Notes: a model not told the origin generated them from the sequence alone. A stretch of DNA of 64,000 bases from Acephala macrosclerotiorum (GCA_014904845.1 MU119294.1:62001-126000), one strand, 5' to 3'. Positions 11,514 through 24,817 are shown, counted from the stretch's first letter. Translations and numbers: made by a program.

Positions 11514-14500
11514 ATGGTGACGGAGAAAGAGCACTCGTTGCGTTCTAGCATTCACGTAGCACCGCTGTCTATCAACAAGGACAGGTCGCGTGGAGCAAGC
11601 AGCGCGTCAAGACACAGGAGGAACGCGTCCTCGAGGAGCAGCAGCCAGACTGGGACCGAGTCGACGAGTGGTCAATCACAGATGACACCACCAGCAACGC
11701 CCAATGGCTCGCAGGAGGACCTCAGCCGCCATATCGAATCACCCCAACCCGTCTTTCACAACTTTCTTCGAGCATTTTACCCTTTCCACCCTACATACGC
11801 CGTTTCTGATACAACAGTGACCTTACCGTTGAACGAAGGAGACGTGGTCTTGGTGCACTCAATCCACACAAATGGCTGGGCCGATGGAACACTCCTCATT
11901 TCTGGGGCGAGAGGCTGGTTACCCACGAATTACTGCGAAGCATATGAGCCAGAGTCGATGCGAAACTTACTTAAGGCCCTGTTAAACTTTTGGGAACTCT
12001 TGAGGAGTGGTACAGTAAACGATGGCGAAGTTTTTGGTAACCAAGAGTTCATGCGGGGCATCATAGCAGGAGTGCGATATCTACTAGTTAGTAGCATAAG
12101 CCGTCAAACAATTCATGCAGACTGACGATCATAGGAAAAATCGAATTGCCTTACACGAGATTCTCATCTTGTACAGAGCAATGAAGGCCTTCGGAGGAAT
12201 CGCAAAGCGCTCCTCTCTGATCTGTCGGCGTTGGTCAAAACAGCGAAGAGATTACAAGAGTACACGAGTCCTCAGCCGACACAGGCCGAAGCCGACGAGA
12301 TAAATAACACAATAGACGAGATGATTTTGAAGGCGTTCAAGATAGTCACGAGGGGCGTACGATTTCTGGATGTCCTCGATGATGATCTGAGATCGAGGCA
12401 ACAACTGATTCACCGATTGATGGCAACCGTGGCTGAGGAAGCATACAATCCTCCCACGCCTCCAGCAGACTCGACGTCGTTTGATGGAACACAGCACGGA
12501 GACCCTGCGTTAGATGCGGTATCTCGCAGGAGCTCGAGTCGCAGCTCGGGAAGCGGCTTGTCAGGGTCACAACGGCTTGACGAGCAAACAAAACGACAGT
12601 CTTACAAACGAATCTCAACCTCATATCCCTCCACCACCTCATCCCGACCTTTGTCGTTTACACGGCCATCTTCGGTACACGTCAAGAGACAATCTATCTC
12701 GCACCGTTTATCGGCGACCATACCAGCAGCACAACGACAAAACCTTGTTTCAGAGCGACTCAATTCCAGTCATGATACCTTCTTGTCGTCCTTGGGATCA
12801 TTGATTGGTCGATTACAACTTCAATCGCAATCTTCTGCTGATCTCATTTCAGCAGTGCAACTATCTGTTACAGCAGGCCAAGACTTGCTTCAGGTCGTCG
12901 AGGTGATTTGTGCCCACGATAATCAAAGTGCCGAGGCACTTGATGCAGCACGAAACGCCATGTACGACAGGATTAATCAGTTGGTGGTAGCAGCACGGGA
13001 GATCATCACTCAGTCGGGGATTGAAGATGACGATGTGGTCATGCCCCAACAAAATGGTCGCCTCCTCATGGCTGCGACAGGTTGTGTTAAAGCTGCAGGA
13101 GAATGCGACGCCAAAAGTAAATTCGTAATCGAGCGAATCGGCGATTTCGAATTCGAGCCGCAGAACGAGGGTCTTGGTATTGATATAGCGTCAATTGGCC
13201 TTGTTGCAGAGGAAGAAACTAAACCGCCAGCGGACCCCACTGAGGACTCACCTGCAGAGCCAGGAAGTCGACCTCCTCCACCCCCGCTCATTATACCGAG
13301 TTACGAGAAGCCTCTTCCAGAGGTTCCCTTGGGATCTCCCGCTGCGGTTGAGGACAACATTGCACGATTGTCGCCGGCTGCACTTGCACCGGTCACTGAG
13401 AATGCAGCTGCTGAGAGCGCGATGACTAACTCTAAGCAAGAATCGCGGAAATCACTCCTGCCACCTCTACCTAAGATGACGAGCCCATTGATGGGACAGG
13501 AAGAATACAGTCCTTCGGAGCATTCGTCAGTACACGACAGCGAATTTCAAACCTCGTTCCGTACTGGAAGCATAGCCATCTCGAATTCTGGAACGAGCAG
13601 CACCTACTTGAGCAGCATGCGCGATTCCGAATCCAGCATGCTCTCCCAAAGTTCGACCCGAGCCACTACCCCCGACATTTCTGTATACGTTCCTAGAAGC
13701 AAACTCTCGGTGTCTGAGTTGAGCATGACAGGGAGCCAGTCCACTCTTGCTGATGACGCAGATGATGGCGAATCGAAGATGTTGGAGAAGACATTCGCTC
13801 ACGAGCTAATGCACAATAAAGATGGACAGATTACCGGAGGCACCCTTCCAGCTCTCATCGAAAGACTAACTACCCACGATTCAACGCCCGACTCGATTTT
13901 CGTCTCAACTTTTTATCTCACATTCAGATTGTTTGTCACGCCGGTCGAGCTTGCGAATGCATTGGTGGATCGATTCGACTACGTTGGCGAAAGCCCCCAC
14001 ATCGCAGGTCCCGTGAGACTTCGAGTCTACAATGTCTTCAAGGGATGGTTGGAATCACATTGGAGAGATCTTTCTGATCACGACTCCTTATCGGTAATCG
14101 AACCTTTCGCGACTGAAAAGCTTGGTCGAGTCCTTCCTGGAGCAGGTAAGAGGTTGTTGGAGCTCGCCCAGAAGGTTTCTTCTACGGAAGGCCCCTTGGT
14201 ACCACGCCTGGTCTCGTCGATGGGTAAGACTTCCACTTCAGTGGCGCAATATATCCCCGCAGACACCCCTCTACCACCGTCGATCATGAGCAAGAATCAG
14301 ATCGGAGCGTTGAAGAATTGGAAGATGGGTGGAAGCAATCCAACTATCCTCGAATTCGACCCGCTCGAGTTGGCGCGACAATTGACGATCAAGGAAATGA
14401 ACATTTTCTGTTCGATCATGCCTGAGGAGCTTTTGGGTTCAGAATGGACGAAGCGATCCGGATCCAACGCAGTCAATGTTAGGGCGATGTCGACGCTCTC

Positions 14501-15236
14501 TACTGATCTTTCGAATCTTGTGGCCGACACTATCCTTCAATACGATGATGCGAAGAAGCGAGCAGTCATCATTAAGCACTGGATCAAGATTGCACACAAG
14601 TGCCTGGAACTCAACAACTACGATTCTCTGATGGCTATCATTTGTTCGTTGAACTCTTCTACAATTATTCGATTGAAGAGAACATGGGATATGGTTTCGC
14701 AGAAGCGAAAGGATGTGCTCAAGGGTCTGCAAGCTATCATCGAGCCTGACAAGAATTACGCTGTTCTTCGAAGACGACTCAACGATCATGTTCCGCCTTG
14801 TCTTCCATTCGTTGGCATGTACCTCACCGACTTGACCTTTGTTGATGCTGGTAACGCTGCCACACGCCAACTTCCAGGCCTTGGTGACAGCGAGGGAATG
14901 TCGGTGATCAACTTCGACAAGCACACCCGGACTGCAAAGATCATTGGCGATCTCCAGCGATTCCAGATTCCATACAGACTCAGCGAGGTACCAGAGTTAC
15001 AGGAATGGCTTCAAGCACAGATTGTACGCGTCAAGTCTTCCTCGGAGAACGAGAACGTACAACAATACTACCGCAAGAGTCTCCTTCTCGAACCCCGCGA
15101 GATCTCACACCCTAGACCTAGCCCGATCGACGGTCCGAATGGTTCATTCTCCTCTACACAGAAGGACAAGTTCGACATCTTCGCCTGGACACACTCTCGA
15201 GACAGGGGCAACACAGTTACTCCCACACCTATCTGA
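11514..15236 (+). CDS. Ras guanine-nucleotide exchange factor, Cdc25 family, with SH3 domain
   Basis: Predicted to load Ras-type GTPases with GTP at the inner face of the membrane, upstream of cAMP/MAPK signalling. Two exons, 11514-12086 and 12135-15236, separated by a 48-nt intron (GTTAGT...CATAG); splicing restores one frame and gives about 1224 residues. Order: disordered Ser-rich N-terminus; SH3 domain at about residues 81-145 (ALYDF-like AFYPF, GDVVLVHS, GWLPTNY); a long helical and Ser-rich middle with a proline stretch (RPPPPPLIIP); RasGEF N-motif at about 735-860; catalytic RasGEF domain at about 930-1160 (FDPLELARQLTIKEMNIFC, then LTFVDAGN). Domain order and length match fungal Cdc25/Ste6-type GEFs. 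The first ATG in frame is 11514. A four-codon upstream ORF precedes it. No lesion is visible. Confidence 0.93.
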
Positions 15237-18200
15237 ACTTTCCCTCCTTACGGTCGACACTTTTACGATACCCCTTCTTCATCCTCTTCACCCACCCTTT
15301 TGCTACATTATCGCATGATGATCGATCGATTGATTTGATACCCACTTGAATAGCGTTTTAGCGAATGATCTTTACATCGTTTCCTGGGGACCTGGCGAAT
15401 AATGGCGTTTTACGAACGATGAAACGGCGCATATGATCCTTGGAATCATTATACTCTTTTATTCATCTTTTTCTTCTCTCTCTTTTTCCAGCGCCGAGTT
15501 TGCGTGCTTATTGTTCGTTGAATATTCGGCATGGATGGCCGCTAGCTCTGAGCCCTTGGAGACGGCATCGGGCTATTCATCATAATTGTATACTTGGGGT
15601 TGCTTGCTGTTGGGTTACGGCGAAAAGCGAGCAATGGAATGGGTGTGGATATGCATACTACAGGTCAAAAACAAAATCCGGGGCTCACGCCGCTGACTGC
15701 TTTCTTTCTTCTCTTTTCCTGGTCTGTCTGGTGTATCACAACAAAAGTCTACTATAGTGTAAAAGTGTGTTATCAGATGGAAGGATATGAGAAATGCATG
15801 GATGGAGGAAAGAACATAGCGGCAACGCATGGGGGGCTCTGAGCTCTCGTGTAGAGGTTCTTTTGTATTGTGGCGTATGGTATGTGTTAATGGATGGATA
15901 GGCTTATGAGGTCAGGGGATGGGGGCAGGCAAGCAGTACGATCTAATATGATGCTGTGTGCATATCAAGCTAATTTTCATGTCCCTTTCGATGCTGTGAC
16001 TTGTGAGATGCTGGATTTGGGAGATGGGTTTGGAGTATGAGTGAAGACGAGATTAAAGGTGGCAAGTGCCCACTCCTGCACTCAGCTTTTGTTGGAAGTC
16101 GATTTCGTAATTGTTGGATCATACACTGACTAGGTCGACATCTCGATTCTCGTCTCTTCTTTTGATTATCATCTCATTCACTATCGTTGTTGTCCTGCCC
16201 CTTCCTCACCAGCAACCCAGCGTCCCCTCATTCTCATCAATTCTACATTCAGCTCCACGATCTGAACTTTGAACTTCCTCGCACAAGAGAGAAGCAGGCC
16301 AAGAAATCGCTCAGCCATCTCTTTCCGCGGCCGGAATCACTCCGTCCTAGCTCGGGGAGGAATCGGAGAAAGCGACGAGTCGCATGCGGAAGTGAAAATG
16401 TATTTACATCAGTTCCGCTCGCTCTGGAACCATAACTTTACAATCTCAACGGGCTGTGTATTCAAGAGCTCTGATGGGCTGGAGTTAACCCCCACGAGGT
16501 GTCGAAACTTGTTCTTGTGTGTTCCTTGGGATGAATCTGGACTTGGTGGTATCTTAGAAGTTTGAGTAGAGTTGGGTTTGGTTTGGGTTTGTTGTCATTT
16601 TGGGGGGTTGGTGTCAACTCCTTCTTTTATCTTATGTTGTTTTGAAGATCAAGATGTCGAAGCAAGAATTCTAAGCTTCTTTTGTCCCCGCTCGGTCTTG
16701 CTTCTTGAAGCTCAGGAAGAGGTTGAGTTCGTGAGTATGGCTGCATGTCGGCCATCCTTATCCTCAGCTTGTAAACATGAGCTCGATGATGTAGCTGCTT
16801 GTGCTTCTTGCAAATAGATATGAGAGGGGTTTTATAGCTCCCCTCCTTTTCGTATTGTGGAGCAACTTTGCCTGAAGCTTGATGGAGCTCACTCTCTGAG
16901 GATTCAATTGTTGATTATTTGAATTTGACAATCGAGATCTGGACCTGGATGGATTTCAAAGCTCCGCAAATGCTTCGTGAGGGGTATAAATACCCCTCCA
17001 TCTTTTATGAAGAAGGCAAGCCTGCCAACAAGTGTCATAGGCTTCCGATTGGGGATTCCATTCGATAATCGTGCCTCTTGGAAGGATAGTAGAGTAGCAT
17101 TTCAATTCTTGACGAGTGGCTTGACGAATTGGCGCATGCGCGGACCGATGCGGTGTCGGATATGATGGAGAGTAATTTGTGTCAAGTTGGGATTTGTCGT
17201 CACCTTTTGGATTGATCAAAACCACAGCTTCGTTCTACCCATGGACTAGGGGTCCTGGTACGTAGATGCCCATTTGAGTATCTCAGTTGGGGAGGTGGGG
17301 ACGCCGCGCTGCACGTATGTGCCTTGTTCTCGGAGTCACGGCCCCACCTATTGTCTTTCTTAGAGCGAGGTATTAAAGTTATGTTTCGTCTACACCGGCT
17401 TTGCAAGTTCATATATAGTAGTTCCCTCGTGGGTAGTTGCTTCGGGACGGTGAGCAATTACGTCATCTGGACTTCATTGCATTTCACTTCTAGCCAAATT
17501 GAATTTTGGGTAGGGGTGGTAGGTTTACAGAAAGAGGCGCAAGAATCGAGGTTTTAGGTTTCCTGGAGATATATAAAACCATGCTTCGTCTACTACACAA
17601 CACTTTCTCGGGAACGAAATGGTCACCTCTGCTCGGAGCTCATGTCCTGGTTCCGTTAACGAGCTTCTCTTAAATTCAAGGATGCCGTCTGATTGAGCGA
17701 TCAGAACACCGTCGGTCAGACATGTGTCAAGGCCGAGGCGGTCTCCAATACTCAATCTTTTGGATTGGGAATGGTTCTAATTCACTGCTGTCAAATTATT
17801 TCTGTTGTCAGTTCCAGCCAAGAGCTTTAATTCCGTTCGCCGAAAGAGGGAGGTGTTCGAGTTGACCTCTCACAGCCCCATTTCTCATGGTGAAGAGGAG
17901 GGGCGAAGTCGCGGGGGAGATGAAAGCTTTGATCTTGGTCAAGCGATCTGGCACCCTTTCGGATGATGTTTCTTCGTGTGTTTTGAGAGCTGCATGGCTG
18001 CACGCTACGAGGATCGCGGGTGCTTATATACACAGTGTTGGCATTGAAAGCTCGTTGTTTGAGAACATCGAAGCTTCTCAAGTCGCAAAGTCTGCGAGGC
18101 GGCTTCACCACTCGCTCCCGGAATTTCTCTAGGAACACGAGATTCAAAGATCCTGCGGGATATAAATAGCTCGCACGAGCTCAGGATGGAACTTCAACTT

Positions 18201-18629
18201 TCCTCAACAAACAGATCAGGACTCAAAAGGATCTCGTGGAGCAAACTCCAATTTGTTGCTTCAGTAGCATTTGACATACATATTATTCCTTGTCTGATGA
18301 AATATGAATTCGATTCAAAGCATCTGGCTGGCTCCAAATACAGGTGAGCTTGACTCCCCGAAGATTATTATCATGAAGAGTTTTGTTGTCAATTTCAAGA
18401 ATTTTGGGAAAATATGCTGAATGGAGAGGCTTTAAGGGATCCTCCAGATTCCCATCTATCAGTGTAAGAGTTGCTCGTGGTAAAGTGAAGCTATGCCTTT
18501 CCCAAAGTATCAAGATCCCTTTCTCCAGCTGCATTCCCATAAACGCCATTCTTCAATCTTGTAACTGCTTTGTTTCATAGCTTGGTTGTTTGGTTGCTTA
18601 TATACCCATGCACCTGCTTCCTGGAATCT

Positions 18630-19110
18630 AAATGTTCGCACGATTCGCGGACACGAATGGAAGATAGTGAACGGAAAGCGGGTCGGAGATTTGGTTTCAC
18701 AGAGAGGGGAGTGGTACTCACTCATCAGGAAGGCACAATCACAATCCACCAATTAACACACTTCCTTCCAAATTCCAATGTTCGCCCCCTAACCATTCAC
18801 GAGAATGAACAAGTGAACGGAAATCAGATCTGATATTCTGGCTATCCCAGCCAACCTTCCAAGTAAAATGCATCAAAAGCACAAATATCCACCCACGCAT
18901 GCACTTTCAAATTCCAAAAGTTCGCTCAACGAATAGTCACGAAAACAAAGCAGTGAACGGAAACTAACTCCGAGATTTCGGCAATCCCCAGCCAGCCTCC
19001 CAAGTCAAGCATCCAACAAGCCACAGCAAAAATTCACTAATCTACCTCCAGCCAAACTCAAATGTTCACCCAATACACAATCGCGAAATTAAACTAGTGA
19101 ACGGAAACCA
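18630..19110. repeat. Four-copy tandem array of a 39-bp inverted-arm motif, period about 143 bp
   Basis: Four copies share the arms GTTCGC (GTTCAC in copy 4) and GTGAAC separated by exactly 27 bp: 18634-18672, 18780-18818, 18920-18958 and 19064-19102. The copies start 146, 140 and 144 bp apart. The arms are near reverse complements, and GTGAAC is always followed by GGAAA. Weaker similarity extends on both sides (a CCGAGATTT..GG block after the motif, a TTCCAA-like block before it), so the unit is an old degenerate repeat of about 143 bp in which the arms are best kept. The last copy ends about 35 bp before a TATA box at about 19138. Confidence 0.75.
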
Positions 19111-19724
19111 AATCCGAGATTTTGGAATTTGAAAGGGTATATATAACCCCTCCTCGCCCCCTCTTCACGGATTAACCTTACGATCTCGTCTATCTCGAGT
19201 GTGGGGACGCTTGTTGTGAGTTTGGGTCTCGGGGGCTTTGCATTTTAAAGACCTTTTGTGGTCAAAGGGGGTGTTTTTAGGAATGGATATGTTTGTAGAG
19301 ATGATGGGGATGGCCATGGGGTTGTTTTTGGTTGTAAGGAAAGATGTTGATAGTAGCGGAGGGGAGTGTTATCAATAGGATAGTATGGCCCTTAAGAAAG
19401 GACAGCTGGAGAATGTTATTCCGTTGTGAATAGGTCAAATGCTCTTTGAAACCCGTCTACTAGCAATTATATGCAGCATGTGGTCCCAGGCCCCTCACTC
19501 CCAAAACTCCATGGACTTTTGAAAGCATACCACTTGACGGTTGTTGAAGAAAGAAGGACAAAGAGTCCTGGTAGGTATTTATACCCCATGTTGCTGCGAG
19601 TCGGTTGCTAGAAAAGTGGTGCTAGGTTGGAAAGTGTGCATTCGGATTTTCGTTTTTGAGAGGGAGGTGCGTAATTTGAGGGTGAATCTGGTAGCGAAAG
19701 AGGACGAGAGGTAGTGGTTTTGAT

Positions 19725-19895
19725 TGCATGTTCGCCTTGACTACCGTGGCGGTAGGATGGTGAATGTTCGGCAGTGGATGCTGGGCCGGGAAGCGAAAAA
19801 CTGGAAACAAAATGTTCAAGGAGGGGTAAAGAAAGGATACATTTTAGAATGTTTGTCCCGATGACCGTGGTATTATTTTTGTGAATGTTTGTTTT
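19725..19895. repeat. Two-copy relative of the GTTCGC/GTGAA motif, spacer 24 bp
   Basis: GTTCGC at 19730-19735 and GTTTGT at 19851-19856 are each followed after exactly 24 bp by GTGAATG (19760 and 19881), and both spacers contain ACCGTGG at the same offset. The copies are 121 bp apart. As in the array at 18.6-19.1 kb, the last copy ends about 36 bp before a TATA box (TATAAA at 19923). The resemblance of arms and the shared distance to TATA suggest the same kind of element; the common origin is inferred. Confidence 0.55.
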
Positions 19896-21031
19896 ATGTG
19901 CTGCTCAATTTGAGAGAGGTGGTATAAATTGAGGTCCTGTGTATATTTTTCTCACTTACTCGCAAAAGATGGAAAGCTTCAGGTACATGGACATTATGAA
20001 CAGAAGGATGAACGTCCTGTTATCAGCGATTTTAATTAAGAGAATGTCCAGTGATTTCAATGCGAGGATATTTCTGAGAAGAGAAAGCAATTTCGGTTCG
20101 TGTATGCGATACCTCGGCTCAGGAAGAGTCCGCGATGGTGGATTGGCGGGGTATCTGCGTTGGAGGTCAAATTGAAAGCTGGACACTTTGCTTTGAGATG
20201 TAAGAAAATATCCCATGATTGTGCCAAAATCCCTGGAACTTCATACTCATGAAAGAATCAAGGGGGTGATGAAATTCCGGGGTTCTGGTTGGCGTTTCCC
20301 ACGTGCGTCCTGCATTAAGCTTTCGATGCAACCGACAGGTCTTCTTCACGGCTTCCCGATGGAGCATGCTGCTTGTGTCCTCACCTCACGCGAAGATGAC
20401 GCCCCGGGAAAAGGTTTAAGCCTGATCCACCAAGCCACGGTTGTTAACCTTGTTGCCGGGGTTGATCGGAAATGATCGGCCATATCGCGCTTGAAAGGGT
20501 AATAATGAGTGCCACATCTTTTGCCCATGGTAATCTTAGTTACATGGGCCTCGTCCTCGACCCGCTTTTGACGTACGGAGGTATCTTTTCTTTGCGTTCT
20601 CCTTCTATGGTGAGTGACATTTATGATGCGGGCTGGCGATTAAACATGATGAGAAAGTCAACAGCTGCGTAAAGATGGGCTGATTATATCTTTATATCTT
20701 TATTCATAAACACTGCACGTGACAGCTGGTTTAGGTCTCACTGGCCGGACTCAGGTTGATCGGCCGTCGAAACCACGCACTTACCCCAGCTTTGATGAGG
20801 ATCCACTAGAGCCTTCCCCATTTCTGAATCCTGACGTCTACCCGAAATAAACAAACTCTTCGTGTCGTCAACCGCGCGGAGTATATCTCCTCACTCACAG
20901 CTCCCCGGTCGATATATCAAGCTTTACTGCTCATCCTTCCCCTCACCTAGAACTGCATCTCCCCGGAACGGATGCAACCAACCACTGCCGGCCGACACCC
21001 GCGCGTCTGATGAGGCTCAAATTCAACGTCG

Positions 21032-23526
21032 ATGAACGGCATCATGGCCTCGAAGCTGCCACTTGCTCCTCGTCAACTGCTTCCAAAGGCTGATCCAGAG
21101 ACTTCGTCAGCGTCGCCGGTCCTCGATTCAATTCCCGTGGCCGGCGGCGAACACTCAGCAAAGCGACGATGTATCTCTAGCGCTTGCATGCCGTGTCGCA
21201 AACGGAAATCAAAGGTCAGTATTAAATTCAATTTCTCAAGTCAACAAGCGGTCCTCCTCTAGGTCATTATCACTCATTATATGTCACGTGAGGGGTGTCT
21301 CAAATATGTGCTGACTCGAGCATAGTGCGATGGCGGCAAACCGGCTTGTACAGCTTGTTTGGAAGTTTATTCGAGTGAGTGCCACTATGACCTCGATGCG
21401 GACCATCGGAGGAAAGGTGCTTTAAAGCGAGACATTAGCCACCTGGCAGAAAAGATCAATACGATAGGTTCTGTACTCGATGCAATCAGAACCGGCTCCG
21501 AAGCAGATGCCGATGACATCGTTCAGCTTATCAGGACAAATCCCACAGAGAGCCATGAGAAACTTGCAGAAATGGTTAGAAAGATGGTTGAAAACAGAAC
21601 TTCTGATCGGCCTTCTGTGGAACCGCCTTCCAGTCTCGAAGGGCAGCTTCTGATGGACTTCCATGGCAAGGCATCAATGGACAAGACAGGACTTAGCACT
21701 CACTATGGCCATACATCCCATTTAGCCCTGCAGGGTCCAGAAGAGGAACGTGCCATGTCAGCAGAACAAGTCGGTGCTTGGACGAATGTTACATCTGACA
21801 CAGAATTGATCAATCACCTTTTCGAGGCGTACTTTTCGTGGTCACATCCCATCTACTTGCTCTTTTCAGAAGAGCTTTTTTATCATGGAATGCGAGATAA
21901 TAAGCCCAAATACTGTACGCCCCTGTTGGTCAACGCCATTCTTGCAATCGGGTGCCATTGGTCAGACAGAATCGAAGCTCGGGCAGACCCGAAAGATCCA
22001 AGCACTTCTGGTGACCACTTTTTTGCAGAAGCAAAGAGACTTCTCGCGGAGAATGACAATACAACATCACTCACTATTGTTCAGGCGTTGGGTCTGATGT
22101 CTCTGCGCCAGGCAATGAACAATCACGATAGTAGCGGGCGGAGATACGTTGCTCAAATGATGAGTATGGCTGTTGAGCTTGGGCTCCACCTCTCGTCGTC
22201 TACCCCGCCTGGCGGTAACTTCACTCCTGCCGAGATTGAAGCTCGTAAGGTGACTTTCTGGGGTTGTTTCGTGCTGGAGACAATCTGGGCTGTTTGTATT
22301 GGGCGACTCACAATTCTTCCACGCACTGCAATTCGGCTTGAGAGACCAGCTCTGAATCCCCAGCTTGAAAATACGCCGTGGAAACCACACGGGCGTTCAG
22401 AGCCTGATCTCACAAAGCTAACTCAGCCTAGCATGAAGTATACCTTACTGCAGGAATGCAGTGTCTTGATGGAGATTCTCGATGACATCTTACGCTCGTT
22501 CTATGCTCCGAGATCTCGTATCACAAGTCGAAAATTGCAAATCTACCACGAACAGCTTCGGGGTTGGTACAGAAACCTTCCAACATCGCTTGCCATTCGT
22601 ACTCCTGAACCGACGCTACCGCAAGTCATCACTTTACAGTAAGCATTGAAATTTATGAATTCAGACCGTGACTAACATTTGTCAGTCTCTTCTACCACAA
22701 CTGCATCATTATGACTTTCCGTCCATTCATGAAGGTTTCCTTCGTCCAAACATCATCAGAAACCCCAAGACAGATTTGTATCGCATCCGCCAACACTATA
22801 TCCCAATTGCTAGACCTGCACAAGAGAACATACGGCATCCGAACAGGCTTCTTCGCCAACCCACACTGTATCATGTCTGCCGCCATTATTCACCTAGTCC
22901 ACCTATCCTTCCATCCGGGTGTCTCCAACCCAGAAATCGAAACTTACCTCGCCGACGCCGTCCGAGCCATGCATGAAATGATGAAAGGAACAGTCATCGT
23001 AGGACGGTTCCTGAAAATTATCAGAGACCTCATCTTCAAATGGATCAAAGACATCCCACCAGTACTCTTCGCCGCAATGGAAGAAGCTGGTATCGCAACC
23101 CCGCACCCCTCCAAAAGCCACACTACAAACTCGCCCACCACCTCGAACAACAGCGGCAACTACCATCCCCTCGATCCGAACGGCCAAAAGTACAACATCG
23201 ACACCCTGACCATAAACCGCAAACAATCGGCCCCCGAAATTCTCCTTACAGCTCCGGAGCTCCAGCACACCGACTCAACCACCGGATCCAATATCCTTAA
23301 ACAACAAGATCTTTTCTGGACCCCTTATCCAGAGAGCTTCGAAGGTGTGCCGCTTGCGCTGCCGCAGCAGAATAATCATTTTAACAGTCATATGGATATT
23401 ACGAGTGTGCTTGATAGTGGGGTGAATGGGGATTTGCCGCAATGGAATAGGGATGGCTTTACTATGGGGGAGGAGGATGGGAATATGGGAGGTTGGGGGG
23501 TGGACTGGGATGTTGGTGCGGGGTGA
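21032..23526 (+). CDS. Zn2Cys6 transcription factor, NIT4/NirA-like
   Basis: A nuclear DNA-binding regulator. Three exons, 21032-21214, 21326-22638 and 22686-23526 (introns of 111 and 47 nt, GTCAGT...CATAG and GTAAGC...GTCAG), give one frame of 778 residues. The binuclear zinc cluster has ligands Cys52, 55, 62, 69, 72 and 80 (spacing 2-6-6-2-7) with basic RKRKSK between the first pair and the third Cys; the first intron falls just before Cys62. A fungal-specific regulatory domain runs from about residue 220 (LINHLFEAYFSWSHPIYLLF) through SLRQAMNNHDSSGRRYVAQM to about 400. The C-terminus is Asn/Gly-rich and acidic. The middle domain resembles the family of nitrate regulators NIT4/NirA, but many paralogues share it, so a role in nitrate use is not claimed. 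No pathway genes flank it. Confidence 0.9.
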
Positions 23527-24815
23527 GGGATGGGGTTGAGAGCTGGGAGCTTTGGATCAACAAGTATAAATTTGGAAAGGGAAGGGGAATATGGGAGGCA
23601 ATATATATATATGGGTCTGTCTGTAATGACGTGGGGCGAACGAGAAGGTGGCGTGGCGTTGTGAATATCGTTGGGAGGGGGTTTACTGTTACGCAAAATA
23701 CCAATTTATTAGAGTTCGGTTGCGAATAGAACTTATACTGTATCCTTGAGGGCGGGACTTTTACTGCGAGGAATGAGTAAGTGAGTCGTGAGTTTCGTTA
23801 TATCGATGTCTTGCCACGTAATTAGAGAGCTAGCGTTGACCGAGCGGGAGTGACACAAGACATCAACCTTTCAAAAGGACCTGGAACCGGATCTCTCGAA
23901 CCGGTCCACCAATCGTGAAATAAGTTTCTATCTATAGAATTTGTCTGATGGGCTTAGAAGTTGAAGATTTAATAGTAATCGATGACTTCACTTCGCTTCG
24001 CGATGCTGTGACGTTATGGTCCGTCATGACAGAAGACCATACTGCAGCTCAGCGGAGTGTAAGATGACGAAGAGAAGTGAACAGATGAAGAAATGGGACG
24101 AGTGCAAAAAGGAGGCGATCAAGAGGTAGCGATGATAATGAGGAGTCTGACGATATGGAGGTAGGATGTGGTGAGGGAAGGGCGGAGGACGTCACGTTGA
24201 AGGGAACGTTGCAAGGTGGACGAGAAGGCTGACACAAATTTGAGAGATTGGTTATGAATGCAAACGTAATGGAAGTAAAGAAGGAAAGAAGGGAAGGAAG
24301 GATGAATGAATGGGAGTTCGTTTTCGTTTTCAGAAAGAGCGTCAAGGACTAGTGTGCCGGACGCAGGATAGAGGAGTAGTGTGAGTAATAAGTAGGGTGC
24401 CTCCTCGAACCTGTCTGTCTTTCGACGTTCACCTCGCGCTAAGATGTTTCGCTCCATCACATGGGAAGTTATCTCTTGGGCATGATCGTGCTCGAGTTTT
24501 CGTTTCGCTGAGGACGTTTTCTTACTGTATCTTGCTTGCGTTTTGAGCTGAGGGCTCGAGGTTCTAGGTGAAGTTAAGAACGGTTGGTAGTTGCCGTTAT
24601 CAATTTGGATATTGCCGTCGCTGAGATTAGCTGGCAATTTTCTGCTCCTAACTTTAAGAGAAGAGAGATGAATGAATGGTTTCTTAGTGGGTAGACCAAG
24701 AACTGATTGCAAAAGATGATAGAAGGGCGAGGATTGAATGAAGCATGAGGTACGAGCTTTCAGAAATTCATAATGAGACAACTTGTTTGAACACCGGCAG
24801 GTGTTTTCCTCTTTA
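23527..24815. other. Intergenic, no supported gene
   Basis: The 3' flank of the zinc-cluster gene carries an (AT)n run at about 23602-23613. A 248-codon frame on the minus strand (24119-24865) starts inside the terminal repeat of the transposon at 24818 and has no protein-like character, so I do not call it. No RNA gene was recognised. Confidence 0.5.
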
Positions 24816-24817
24816 TA

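Larger units (their letters stand above)
15237..21031. other. Gene-poor region with TATA-rich tandem elements
   Basis: No supported protein gene in about 5.8 kb. The first few hundred bases are the likely 3' end of the Ras GEF transcript. From about 16.8 to 20 kb, TATA-like sequences recur, several framed by inverted G/C runs (16979-17000, a GGGGTA/TACCCC pair; 16826-16846; 19136-19155; 19571-19583). Others lie near 17566, 18022, 18160, 18597 and 19923. Only short peptides can follow them, such as a 54-codon frame from 17008. Two tandem motif arrays are listed separately. The final 300 bases before 21032 are the promoter of the Zn2Cys6 gene. Confidence 0.5.

Noticed and set aside
23602..23613. 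(AT)n run after the NIT4-like gene
   Set aside because: A short simple repeat with no further structure.
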